Below are positions 16,972-24,298 of a stretch of DNA of 25,171 nucleotides, in pieces. Source of the stretch: JAZKFT01 sp043760535 (lineage in GTDB: Bacteria > Bacteroidota > Bacteroidia > Chitinophagales > Chitinophagaceae); the NCBI GenBank assembly GCA_043760535.1, contig JAYUOV010000298.1:1-25171 (forward strand), given 5' to 3'. How positions within the stretch are numbered: position 1 is the first letter of the stretch; each line of letters starts with the position of its first letter. The notes beneath the pieces are model-generated. The model was not told the origin of the DNA. It searched no databases and saw only the letters and a list, made by a program, of their open reading frames with translations. The position numbers and the translations under genes were made by a program.

Positions 16972-17077
16972 GGTTCGTGGGGACACGAACCAAGGCGGAG
17001 GTGTATTTTGGTTCGTGGGGACACGAACCAAGGCGGAGGTGTATTTTGGTTCGTGAGGACACGAACCAAGGCGGAGG
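16972..17077 (+). repeat. Tandem array of a 38-bp unit containing a palindrome
   Basis: Units start at 16972, 17010 and 17048, exactly 38 bp apart. The first two are identical; the third has one change (GTGAGG for GTGGGG) and is cut short after AAGGCGGAGG. Each unit begins with GGTTCGTGGGGACACGAACC, which forms an 8-9-bp stem around GGGA, and continues AAGGCGGAGGTGTATTTT. Two scattered copies (16771, 16831) lie nearby. The pattern resembles REP/BIME-type elements. There are no unique spacers, so this is not a CRISPR array. Short AACCAATG repeats follow at 17078-17100. Confidence 0.92.
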
Positions 17078-17103
17078 AACCAATGAACCAATGAAACAAT
17101 AGC

Positions 17104-18375
17104 CTAAACCACCACCCCGGCCAGTTCTAAACTTTTTTTACGCAACTGCCGCAGTTCTATATTATCTATAAATGGTTCGGCTGTTAATATCAGCGAAACG
17201 CCCTTTTGTTTCCACCAGTCGCTTTCCTGCAAATGTTTTACGTGTAGAACGCCTACCAAATAGCCGCCGTTTTCGTTGCTATGCCATTCTTCTATCCACT
17301 CAAATTGGTGTTGCGGTATGGTTTGCAGTTGTTCGAAGCTTACATATACTTTCAGGTAAAAATCCCAGGTTAGTTCGTTTGGCGTATGGTAAAAAAGCTT
17401 TTTATACTCGTACTTGTATTCGTACCGCAAGGCACTAATATCGCTTAACACAGCCGACGCCGTGGGGAAACTGCCGGCCCCTTTGCCGTAAAAAAATTGT
17501 TCATCTGCAAAGCCGCTTTTAATAACCACCCCATTGTATTCGTTACGCACATTGTACAGCGGATGCTCCTTTTTTACAAATTGCGGCAGCACAAAACTGG
17601 CCACTTTGCCATCGTTTGTTTTGCGGGCTTGGGCTACCAGCCTAATCACCAGCCCCTTTTCGGCACCCACTTTGGCATCTTGCCCGTTAATATTTTGAAT
17701 GCCAGTAAAAAGCAGCGAAGATGGATGGCTTACGATACCATAAGCATGGCTTAGCAGAATGGTAAGTTTATTTACAGCATCAATGCCTTCTACATCAAGT
17801 GCTGGGTTGCTTTCGGCAAAACCGAGTTGCTGGGCTTGCAGCAAGGCTTCGTTGTAGCCAAGTCCATCTTCAAACATTTTAGTGAGAATGTAATTGGTAC
17901 TACCATTTACTACACCTTGGAAACCGGCCAGCAAGTCGTTATCATAATACTCCTCCAGATTGCGGATTACTGGTATAGATGCACAAGCCGAAGCTTCGTA
18001 CAAAAAAGAAACACCATGTTCCTGCTGCAAATGGATAAGTTCATCCAAATGCTCGGCAATCATTTTTTTACTGGCACTTACGGCCTGTTTTTTATTTTTT
18101 AATGCTGTGGCAACAATGCGGTAGGCCGCTTCGCTATCGTCTATCATCTCTACTATTACGTTTATCTCGGGGTCGTTTAGCAGCAGTTCCGCATCGTTCG
18201 TAAACAGTTCGGCCGGGGCATTTCTTTTTTTATTGGGGTGCTTGATGCATACTTTTTTAATACGGGCATTTAAAGCGGTGGTTTTGGCCAATATTTTATA
18301 AAGCCCTTCGCCCACCACGCCAAAGCCAAAAAGGCCTAGCACTAATGGTTTTGTTTTGTTTGCTTGTTCGTTCAT
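17104..18375 (-). CDS. hom: Homoserine dehydrogenase
   Basis: This 423-aa enzyme makes homoserine from aspartate semialdehyde in the shared path to methionine and threonine. It is cytoplasmic. GLFGFGVVGEGLYKIL (14-29) is the NAD(P)-binding loop. VIVEMIDDSEAA, KKQAVSASKKMIAEH (with a catalytic-type Lys) and GFQGVVNGSTNYILTKMFEDG follow in the usual order. GFAESNPALDVEGIDAVNKL (about 184-203) is the family signature, with the substrate-binding Glu and Asp residues. Aspartokinase is not fused to it. The C-terminal 80 residues (FYLKVYVSFEQLQTIPQ onwards) have the length of an ACT domain but fit the consensus poorly. A SAM-I riboswitch and terminator precede it, so it should be off when S-adenosylmethionine is plentiful. 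Confidence 0.93.
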   Translation of the reverse strand: MNEQANKTKPLVLGLFGFGVVGEGLYKILAKTTALNARIKKVCIKHPNKKRNAPAELFTNDAELLLNDPEINVIVEMIDDSEAAYRIVATALKNKKQAVSASKKMIAEHLDELIHLQQEHGVSFLYEASACASIPVIRNLEEYYDNDLLAGFQGVVNGSTNYILTKMFEDGLGYNEALLQAQQLGFAESNPALDVEGIDAVNKLTILLSHAYGIVSHPSSLLFTGIQNINGQDAKVGAEKGLVIRLVAQARKTNDGKVASFVLPQFVKKEHPLYNVRNEYNGVVIKSGFADEQFFYGKGAGSFPTASAVLSDISALRYEYKYEYKKLFYHTPNELTWDFYLKVYVSFEQLQTIPQHQFEWIEEWHSNENGGYLVGVLHVKHLQESDWWKQKGVSLILTAEPFIDNIELRQLRKKSLELAGVVV

Positions 18376-18521
18376 GTAAAATGTTTTGATTTTTTAGGAA
18401 ATGATGAGGCTTATCAAAAAAGTTGTCTGAACCATGATTTGAGTGGATTATAGGGAATAGAGAGAAAATCATTAAAACTTCCTTTTAATCCAACTAATCC
18501 ACCCATATCCCGGCTTAGAAC

Positions 18522-18551
18522 AAAAAAGCCCATCCGTAAGTCAGATGGGCT
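18522..18551 (-). terminator. Intrinsic terminator in the leader of hom (riboswitch expression platform)
   Basis: On the minus strand AGCCCATC pairs with GATGGGCT around a 9-base loop and is followed directly by TTTTTTG. It stands about 55 bases after the SAM-I aptamer and 147 bases before hom. This is the expected position for ligand-controlled early termination. A wobble-tolerant 8-bp hairpin (TAGAGTAA with TTATTCTA, minus strand) lies between aptamer and terminator. Confidence 0.85.
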
Positions 18552-18606
18552 TTATATTATTACAGGTTATTAAAGAAAACCTTTAGTAGAATAAATGCTT
18601 ACTCTA

Positions 18607-18723
18607 ACTTATCTCTGCCTACGTATTAAAGTAGGTAGGAGTTGGCACCTTCTTACAGCGGAGTTCACTGCAAGGGTTGCCAAGGCTTCATTGGGCCAAA
18701 TCCCTCTGCCTTTCTTGATAAGT
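18607..18723 (-). promoter_or_regulatory. SAM-I (S-box) riboswitch aptamer
   Basis: On the minus strand the P1 arms ACTTATC (18717-18723) and GATAAGT (18607-18613) enclose the S-box core. Conserved blocks are GCAGAGGGATTTGGCCC, AATGAAGCC, TTGGCAACCC and AAGGTGCCAACTCCTACC, in the normal order and spacing. The family binds S-adenosylmethionine and shuts down methionine-pathway genes. Here the aptamer starts just after a good promoter and leads to a terminator before hom. The match is good enough that I see no real alternative. Confidence 0.95.
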
Positions 18724-18740
18724 ATTTAAAGAACTTTTTA

Positions 18741-18773
18741 CAAATGTAAAAGCGCTACAGGAAGATGCCCAAA
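18741..18773 (-). promoter_or_regulatory. Bacteroidota-type promoter for the riboswitch-hom transcript
   Basis: On the minus strand TTTG (18770-18773) and TACATTTG (18741-18748) are separated by 21 bases, matching the -33 TTTG / -7 TAnnTTTG consensus. Transcription would begin near 18730-18735, just before the aptamer. Confidence 0.75.
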
Positions 18774-18816
18774 TTATTTTTTGGATACGTACTTTGCACC
18801 TCTTATTTATAGCTAG

Positions 18817-18895
18817 TGGTTAGTGAGAAATGGCGAGTGGTTAGTGGGAAGTGGCGAGGGGGAAGTGGTTAGTGGGAAGTAGCAAGTAGCGAAAA
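18817..18895. repeat. Degenerate low-complexity repeat
   Basis: TGGTTAGTG recurs at 18817, 18838 and 18866, each followed by RGGAARTGGCGAG-like sequence. Unit length is uneven (21 and 28 bases). No coding potential was seen. Confidence 0.7.
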
Positions 18896-18914
18896 GTCAA
18901 CTCTAAACAACGAG

Positions 18915-18944
18915 TCAACCAATCAACCATTCAACCAATCAACT
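18915..18944 (+). repeat. 8-bp tandem repeat directly upstream of a glycosyltransferase start
   Basis: TCAACCAA, TCAACCAT, TCAACCAA and TCAACT run head to tail and end 4 bases before the ATG at 18949. They occupy the position of the ribosome-binding region. A change in copy number would alter the leader but not the reading frame. Confidence 0.8.
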
Positions 18945-18948
18945 AAAA

Positions 18949-19929
18949 ATGCATATAGTAATAGCACATGATGCTGTATTGCCAGCACTAAAGTATGGCG
19001 GCACCGAAAGGGTGGTTTGGTGGCTGGTAAAGGCACTAAGCGGTATGGGGCATAAAATAACGTTGCTGGCCAAACCGGGCACATCCTGCCCTTTTGCCGA
19101 TGTTATTTTTTTGAATGATGAACCCGAAAAGCAAATACCTGCCTCTGCAGATTTGATTCATTTTTTTGGTGGTATAGACAGCCGAAAGTTATTGATGCCT
19201 TATATCTATACTTTGGAAGGCAACTCTTACGACCATAGCGAAATGGATCTGAACCGGGTTTTTGTATCCAAAGCCCATGCTGCTTTATATGGCAGTACTG
19301 TGTTCGTGTACAATGGCTTAGATCCGGCCGATTACGGAGAACCAAACTTGGGGGGAAATAGAACCCATTGCCATTTTTTAGGCAAAGCTTCTTGGAGGGT
19401 TAAGAATGTACGTGGTGCTATTCGGGTTTCTCAAAAGGCGGGCGTGCCGCTTCAGGTGATGGGTGGTAACCGGGTTTCGTTTAGCAAGCCTTTACGTATT
19501 ACCACCAACCCTAAAATTTCTTTTAAAGGCATGATAGGTGGCGAAGCAAAAAATGCTGTGATGCGGGGTAGTAAAGCACTGCTTTTTCCTGTGCTTTGGA
19601 ACGAGCCTTTTGGCATTGCCATTACCGAAAGCCTTTATTTTGGATGCCCCGTACTGGGAACGCCCTATGGATCGTTGCCCGAACTGGTACTACAAGATGT
19701 AGGTTTTCTTTCGGCATCGGCTACGGCGCTAGCAGACGCTCTTAGAAATACAGATTACTTTAGCAGCAGGCGCTGCCACGAATATGTAATGGATATGCAT
19801 ACACACATACACATGGCCAACACCTATGTAAAACTTTACGAAAGGGTAGTGAACGGTGAAATGCTGCACAGCAAGCCGCCACGGTTTACAGCCGCAGCCG
19901 CAGCAGATCAGTTTCCATTTGAGTATTAA
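18949..19929 (+). CDS. Glycosyltransferase family 4 protein
   Basis: The 326-aa GT-B enzyme starts at ATG with MHIVIAHDAVLPALKYGGTE, where the GG loop followed by RVVWWLVKALSGMGHKITL is the acceptor-side signature. YNGLDPADY is the interdomain linker seen in GT4 proteins. FLGKASWRVKNVRGAIRVSQ begins the donor domain, and NEPFGIAITESLYFGCPVLG (218-237) is the E-x7-E motif that holds the nucleotide sugar. It is somewhat shorter than the usual 360-400 aa. It stands alone, about 570 bp from hom and convergent with the HU gene, so it may belong to a surface glycan path apart from the main locus. The alanine-rich tail (FTAAAAADQF) is of no known use. Confidence 0.88.
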   Translation: MHIVIAHDAVLPALKYGGTERVVWWLVKALSGMGHKITLLAKPGTSCPFADVIFLNDEPEKQIPASADLIHFFGGIDSRKLLMPYIYTLEGNSYDHSEMDLNRVFVSKAHAALYGSTVFVYNGLDPADYGEPNLGGNRTHCHFLGKASWRVKNVRGAIRVSQKAGVPLQVMGGNRVSFSKPLRITTNPKISFKGMIGGEAKNAVMRGSKALLFPVLWNEPFGIAITESLYFGCPVLGTPYGSLPELVLQDVGFLSASATALADALRNTDYFSSRRCHEYVMDMHTHIHMANTYVKLYERVVNGEMLHSKPPRFTAAAAADQFPFEY

Positions 19930-20013
19930 AACTCCCTTTTTCTATAAAAAAAGGCCAACGACCAATAAACGAATTGACCAATGACCTGCTGAAAATAGGC
20001 TTTAATAAATCAG

Positions 20014-20298
20014 TTACTTTCTGCTTTGCTTTACTTCATTTACAAATTCTTTGGCGGGCTTAAAAGCAGGAATATAATGTTCGGGGATGTCAACCGCCGT
20101 GTTGCGTTTAATGTTGCGTCCTATTTTGGCAGCTCTTTTTTTGCAAATAAAACTACCAAAACCACGGATGTAAATATTTTCACCATTAGTAAGGCTTTCT
20201 TTTATTTCTTTAAACATGGTTTCCAATGTAACCAATACATCTACTTTTGGAATGCCTGTTTTTTCAGAGATTTGATTTATAAGATCTGATTTTCTCAT
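20014..20298 (-). CDS. HU/IHF family DNA-binding protein
   Basis: This 94-aa basic protein bends and packages DNA as a dimer. RKSDLINQISEKTGIPKVDV is the N-terminal helical pair, ENIYIRGFGSFICKKRAAKI is the strand leading into the DNA-binding arm, and GRNIKRNTAVDIPEHYIPAF gives the arm with its conserved Pro (TAVDIPEHYIPAF for TGExIxIPAxxVPxF). KPAKEFVNEV ends the fold. Length and all core motifs are normal for the family. HU and IHF subunits cannot be told apart here. It is divergent from mutY, with about 200 bp between the starts. Confidence 0.92.
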   Translation of the reverse strand: MRKSDLINQISEKTGIPKVDVLVTLETMFKEIKESLTNGENIYIRGFGSFICKKRAAKIGRNIKRNTAVDIPEHYIPAFKPAKEFVNEVKQSRK

Positions 20299-20501
20299 GA
20301 TTTTTACGGTTAGTTGTTTATAAAAAAAAGCAATATAGTTTAAGAAATCGGGATATACAAGTAGCTGAAAATTAATTTTTTACTTAGAATTTACGAATGG
20401 CAAATAGATTGTTTACACGGTAAAAAAAACAGCGTATATGCTTGTAACAGCAGCTTTATAAAATGAGATAACAGCTAGGAATAGAATTAATAAAAATTAG
20501 T

Positions 20502-21593
20502 ATGTCGCAAAAAAAGCTTGGTAATGTTACCTCATTTCGAAATCGATTAATGCACTGGCACAGCCATTATAACCAACGCTTAATGCCCTGGAAAGGCGAA
20601 AAAAATCCCTACAAAATATGGCTTAGCGAAATTATATTGCAACAAACAAGGGTAGAGCAAGGCCGGGCATACTACGAACGGTTTATAGCCCAATACCCTA
20701 CTGTGCTGCACCTGGCAAGGGCTAACGATGATGCTGTTTTTAAACTTTGGGAAGGGCTAGGTTATTACAGCCGATGTAAAAATCTGTTGGCTACTGCCAG
20801 GGTTATTGCCACCCAATATCAGGGTATATTTCCTGCCGCATACTGGGATATTTTGCAACTAAAAGGCATTGGGCCGTACACGGCTGCCGCAATTGCTTCT
20901 TTTGCTTTTAACCTGCCCCATGCTGTGGTAGATGGTAACGTGTACCGAGTGCTGGCTCGTTATTTTGGTATTGAAACAGCAAGTGATAGTACCGAAGGGA
21001 AAAAGCTGTTTTCGGTTATTGCTCAAGATTGCCTGGATAAAAAAGAACCGGCACTGTATAACCAGGCCATTATGGATTTGGGTGCCACGGTTTGTACACC
21101 AGCCGCTGCTTTGTGCAAAACCTGCCCAGTACAAAACGGATGTTTTGCGTACGAAAAAGATAGGGTAGGAATGCTGCCAGTAAAAACGAAAAAACTAATA
21201 AAAAAAAATCGTTGGTTTACCTATTTTATTATAAAACAGGCGGGAAACATTTTGGTGAAGAAAAGAACAGAAAAAGACATCTGGCAAAACCTGCACGAAT
21301 TTTTTCTGGAAGAAACAACGGGTGGTAAAGTGTGGAACAGTAAAACAGTAAGGCAATTGCTTTTCCAGCAATTCGCCGTTGATGCAGCAACGATAAGCAT
21401 ATCGGAGGTTTTTATTCAAAAACTTACACACCAAACCATTTTTACCCAATTTATAAGTATAGAAACCCAATCTTCTTTTTTACAACCTGATGGCTATTTT
21501 TTACAACCAGAAAAAAACCTAAGTGCATTGGCTTTTCCTAAAACCATTACACAGTTTCTGCGACTTTCGTCTGTACAACCCTCCTTTTTTTAA
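20502..21593 (+). CDS. mutY: A/G-specific adenine glycosylase
   Basis: The 363-aa enzyme removes adenine paired with 8-oxoguanine and so prevents G-to-T changes. LPW-like RLMPWKGEKNPYKIWLSEII leads into SEIILQQTRV with catalytic Glu43. LKGIGPYTAAAIASFAF is the helix-hairpin-helix, and VVDGNVYRVLARYFGI carries catalytic Asp144. Cys198, Cys205, Cys208 and Cys214 (C-x6-C-x2-C-x5-C) bind the [4Fe-4S] cluster. Residues from about 225 form the C-terminal NUDIX-like domain that reads 8-oxoguanine. All key residues are present and the length is normal. Confidence 0.95.
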   Translation: MSQKKLGNVTSFRNRLMHWHSHYNQRLMPWKGEKNPYKIWLSEIILQQTRVEQGRAYYERFIAQYPTVLHLARANDDAVFKLWEGLGYYSRCKNLLATARVIATQYQGIFPAAYWDILQLKGIGPYTAAAIASFAFNLPHAVVDGNVYRVLARYFGIETASDSTEGKKLFSVIAQDCLDKKEPALYNQAIMDLGATVCTPAAALCKTCPVQNGCFAYEKDRVGMLPVKTKKLIKKNRWFTYFIIKQAGNILVKKRTEKDIWQNLHEFFLEETTGGKVWNSKTVRQLLFQQFAVDAATISISEVFIQKLTHQTIFTQFISIETQSSFLQPDGYFLQPEKNLSALAFPKTITQFLRLSSVQPSFF

Positions 21594-21720
21594 TGGGCAA
21601 AAGTGGTAAATGGATTATTTCTGAAACGGTGCTAATACACTTTTTGTAACTTGTAATGCAGCGGCTTTTAGAGATATTTTTTTGTAATAAAGTGATAGGC
21701 AAACCGGCAAAAGCTTCTTT

Positions 21721-22656
21721 TTATGCTTTTATGCTTTGGGGCTTGTACAGGTTTGTATTCATTTCTGTTATGGCCTCTTTAATGGTTTTTATACTGGCTA
21801 TCCGTTCGGTTTTAGGTGGCTCGTATTTGGCAAATTTTGCAGCATCGCACAGGCGTATGGTATTGGCAAATTGAAAAAATAAATCGCCCTGTAACAGTGG
21901 CGTGGCCTGAAGTATAAGTTCGCCGCCGGTTTGCTGGTGGCTGCGAAATTGGTGTGCATCATTTAAATAAGTGCGGTAAATATTGGTAAGGCGGATGAAG
22001 AAAAGTTTGCAGTTTGTAGTTTGCAGTTTGCAATCCTGTTCCAGTAGGTTAAGGGCATACATAGCAGCGGGGTAAGGTGCCATACTGTTTTCGAAATCGA
22101 GCCGTGTTGGTTTATTACCTACACCCATTTTTTTAAGTAAAAAATATAAGCCAATAGCTGCAGCAATTGTGGCAATGGCTATGCCTAAAATATATGGCCA
22201 CTGCTTAATTGGCGGTACTTCTATAATGTCTTTTATGTCGTGGTATTCTTTTAGCGAATCTACATTTACCGGCATTACATTAACAATAATGCTGCTAGTG
22301 GCAAATGTTGCTGCAGGTGTTTGTGCAGTTGGCGTGTTAAGCTTAAATGCCGGTATTGTAAATTGGCCGCTGTCGTAGCTGGTAATGGTAAGCTGTTGTT
22401 CTATGCCATTTTTTACAGCTAGGGGTTGCTGCTGTTCCCAAATGTCGATATGTGGAATAGAATCTGGGATGATAAAACCAGTGGTAAAGCCTGAATGACC
22501 GGGCCATAAAGCTGTTAGTTTTATGGTTATCTGCTCTCCTGTTCTTATAGTGTTTTTGCTGGCCAAAGCCTTAACTTCTGGTTGTGCATTTACCCATACA
22601 TTACAAAAAAATAATAGAAAAAAATAGGGGACGATATGTAAAAGGCGGCTCTTCAA
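21721..22656 (-). CDS. BatD-like membrane protein of the aerotolerance locus
   Basis: The protein has a signal peptide, an Ig-like extracytoplasmic part, one membrane span and a cytoplasmic tail. The start is uncertain. I place it at a TTG (22656) that opens the signal peptide (RLLHIVPYFFLLFFCNVWVN); an ATG at 22818 gives 54 more residues of no visible homology, though a purine-rich stretch precedes it. SKNTIRTGEQITIKL, TITSYDSGQFTIPAF and EYHDIKDIIEVPPIK match proteins encoded beside bat genes in Bacteroidota. The span is WPYILGIAIATIAAAIGLYF. The tail ends in RLCDAAKFAKYEPP, also typical. A four-unit 7-bp repeat in the coding sequence gives CKLQTTNCKL. It lies downstream of the DUF58 gene, same strand. 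Confidence 0.72.
   Translation of the reverse strand: MKSRLLHIVPYFFLLFFCNVWVNAQPEVKALASKNTIRTGEQITIKLTALWPGHSGFTTGFIIPDSIPHIDIWEQQQPLAVKNGIEQQLTITSYDSGQFTIPAFKLNTPTAQTPAATFATSSIIVNVMPVNVDSLKEYHDIKDIIEVPPIKQWPYILGIAIATIAAAIGLYFLLKKMGVGNKPTRLDFENSMAPYPAAMYALNLLEQDCKLQTTNCKLFFIRLTNIYRTYLNDAHQFRSHQQTGGELILQATPLLQGDLFFQFANTIRLCDAAKFAKYEPPKTERIASIKTIKEAITEMNTNLYKPQSIKA
22005..22032 (-). repeat. 7-bp tandem repeat inside the BatD-like gene
   Basis: The plus strand reads GTTTGCA, GTTTGTA, GTTTGCA, GTTTGCA head to tail. Seven is not a multiple of three, so gain or loss of one unit would shift the frame in the cytoplasmic part of the protein. Confidence 0.9.
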
Positions 22657-22893
22657 TGTTGTGTTGTGGTATGTTCTACTTTGGTTTTTAAATTTTTTAA
22701 ATCCTTCGTTGTAAAAGGAAGCCTCATACCCGCCCCTTGCATCACTTGCCTTTCGGGCACTATTTTCAAATAAAGAGGAATAATGGGTGCCATTTCGTTT
22801 ACGGGGCAGGGTGCCCATCTGCGGCTTTCTTCCCTGATTTTTTGGTTTTATTTTTGCCTATTTGCTAACTCCCTATTTGTGCATTGGCATATT

Positions 22894-23766
22894 TTATTTC
22901 ATTCTTCTAAAAAAAAACTGTTGCAGTGGTTTTACAAAATCTTCATTGGTGCCAAATCGAATATAATCGGCACCGCTTTGCTCTATTTTTAACTTTAGGG
23001 TTTCGGCGGCTTTTAATTGCTGTTGGCTAAAAAAATTTCTAAAGTAAGTGTCGCTGCTATCCATCCAAACCAGCTGCCCCGTTTCGGCATCTTGTACAGG
23101 TAGCAGCCCGGCAGCGGGTAGTTGCATCTCTAGCCTGTCGTAAATTCTTATACAAATTAAGTCGTGTTTTAGGGCTGCTATTTTCAGTGTTTTATCAAAC
23201 CCATCATCGGCAAAATCGCTACACAAAAACGCTATGGAACGCTGCCTTACAGTGTGGCTGAAATACTTTAACGCTGCGGCAATATCCGTCTTTGACGATT
23301 TAGGTTCCATACCCAGCATGGTACGCACAATATACAGCACATGCTCTTTGCCTTTTTTTGGCGGAATATATTTTTCTATCCGATCGCTGAAAAAGATTGC
23401 ACCTACTTTATCGTTGTTATTAATGGCCGAAAAGGCCAGCACAGCACCTATTTCAGTAATCAGATCCTGCTTATTGCGAAGCCGAGTGCCTACCATGTTG
23501 CTAGCACTTACATCTATAAGCAGCATTACCGTTAGCTCTCTTTCTTCTTCAAAAAGCTTGCTGAAAGGGTGCCCAAACCTAGCACTAACATTCCAATCTA
23601 TAAACCGAATATCGTCTCCGGCACTGTATTCCCTAACCTCTTTAAAGCTCATGCCCCTTCCTTTAAAAGCACTATGGTACTCTCCACTAAAAATATTGGC
23701 AGAAAGCTTCTTGCTTTTAATTTCAAGTGCCCTTACCTTTTTTAATATATCGGAAATGGTGAGCAT
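22894..23766 (-). CDS. DUF58 domain protein (von Willebrand A-like)
   Basis: This 290-aa soluble protein has the DUF58 core. GEYHSAFKGRGMSFKEVREY and DDIRFIDWNVSARFGHPFSK (about 51-70) are the family signature. MLLIDVSASN with Asp85 and two Ser residues is the MIDAS-like metal site of the vWA fold, and FLCSDFADDGF gives the later acidic position. Family members are encoded with MoxR ATPases and Bat proteins and are thought to act as client or adaptor proteins of the ATPase. Here no moxR is present upstream: a 532-bp gap and then carB precede it. The BatD-like gene follows on the same strand. Confidence 0.9.
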   Translation of the reverse strand: MLTISDILKKVRALEIKSKKLSANIFSGEYHSAFKGRGMSFKEVREYSAGDDIRFIDWNVSARFGHPFSKLFEEERELTVMLLIDVSASNMVGTRLRNKQDLITEIGAVLAFSAINNNDKVGAIFFSDRIEKYIPPKKGKEHVLYIVRTMLGMEPKSSKTDIAAALKYFSHTVRQRSIAFLCSDFADDGFDKTLKIAALKHDLICIRIYDRLEMQLPAAGLLPVQDAETGQLVWMDSSDTYFRNFFSQQQLKAAETLKLKIEQSGADYIRFGTNEDFVKPLQQFFFRRMK

Positions 23767-24298
23767 AGTTTTTGTAGGTCTTTCGTTGGCCGTTTAGCAA
23801 CAATGGTTGGCAAGATACATGGCAATAAAGAAACGATAAAAATCAGGCTTTGTTAATTGAAAAAAATTAACAGAATTTGAAATGGGGAATGATAGTAGAG
23901 AGCTGTGTTTTTGTCTCAAGGCAGAAGCCACAGGTTAGCAGGTTTCTGAAAGCGTTTATTGTAATTGCAATGTATTTATTGAAACATCCCAAAATAAACA
24001 GCGATTCAGCGATTCTTTTTTCTCTTACTATTTTGTAAAATATAGCAATGGTTTATACGGTAAAAAGAATTTGTAGTAATCAAACAATGATTCATAATCG
24101 ATGGCAAAATTGAAGTTTAAATCCACGCTAACTGCGCTTCACCGAAGGTGTTGGTTCAACATTGGGTTTGCTGCGATGCTGGTTTACGAATACGGCCTCA
24201 TCTTTTGTTAGCTACCATCTTTTGTTCCAGCTTAGCGCTTTTAAATTAAGCTTTTAGTTGTTATTATTTTAAGGTTTTTTAATATAATGGCAAGGTTT
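23767..24298. other. Intergenic stretch between DUF58 gene and carB
   Basis: No open frame with recognisable protein, tRNA or strong terminator was found. A perfect 8-bp inverted repeat, TGTTAATT at 23851-23858 and AATTAACA at 23865-23872 around GAAAAA, lies 85 bases before the DUF58 start and may be an operator or leader hairpin. A short direct repeat (GCGATTCAGCGATTC) is at 24001-24015. The size would allow a decayed gene, but none is legible. Confidence 0.5.

Noticed and set aside
16972..17077. CRISPR-like array
   Set aside because: Units are head-to-tail copies of one 38-bp sequence with no unique spacers and no cas genes nearby.
16881..17099. 72-aa minus-strand open frame
   Set aside because: It is made almost wholly of the translated 38-bp repeats (repeating WFVSPRT/LVRVLTN-type strings), with no other support.
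19929..19955. Terminator after the GT4 gene
   Set aside because: CCTTTTT and AAAAAGG could pair, but the stem is almost all A-T and no T run follows, so I did not list it.
21656..21874. 72-aa plus-strand open frame after mutY
   Set aside because: It lies mostly antisense to the well-supported end of the BatD-like gene and has no recognisable motif.
24100..24260. tRNA or decayed gene in the gap before carB's end
   Set aside because: A GGTTCAA string is present, but no acceptor stem or anticodon arm fits, and all three frames on both strands are cut by stops without legible homology.
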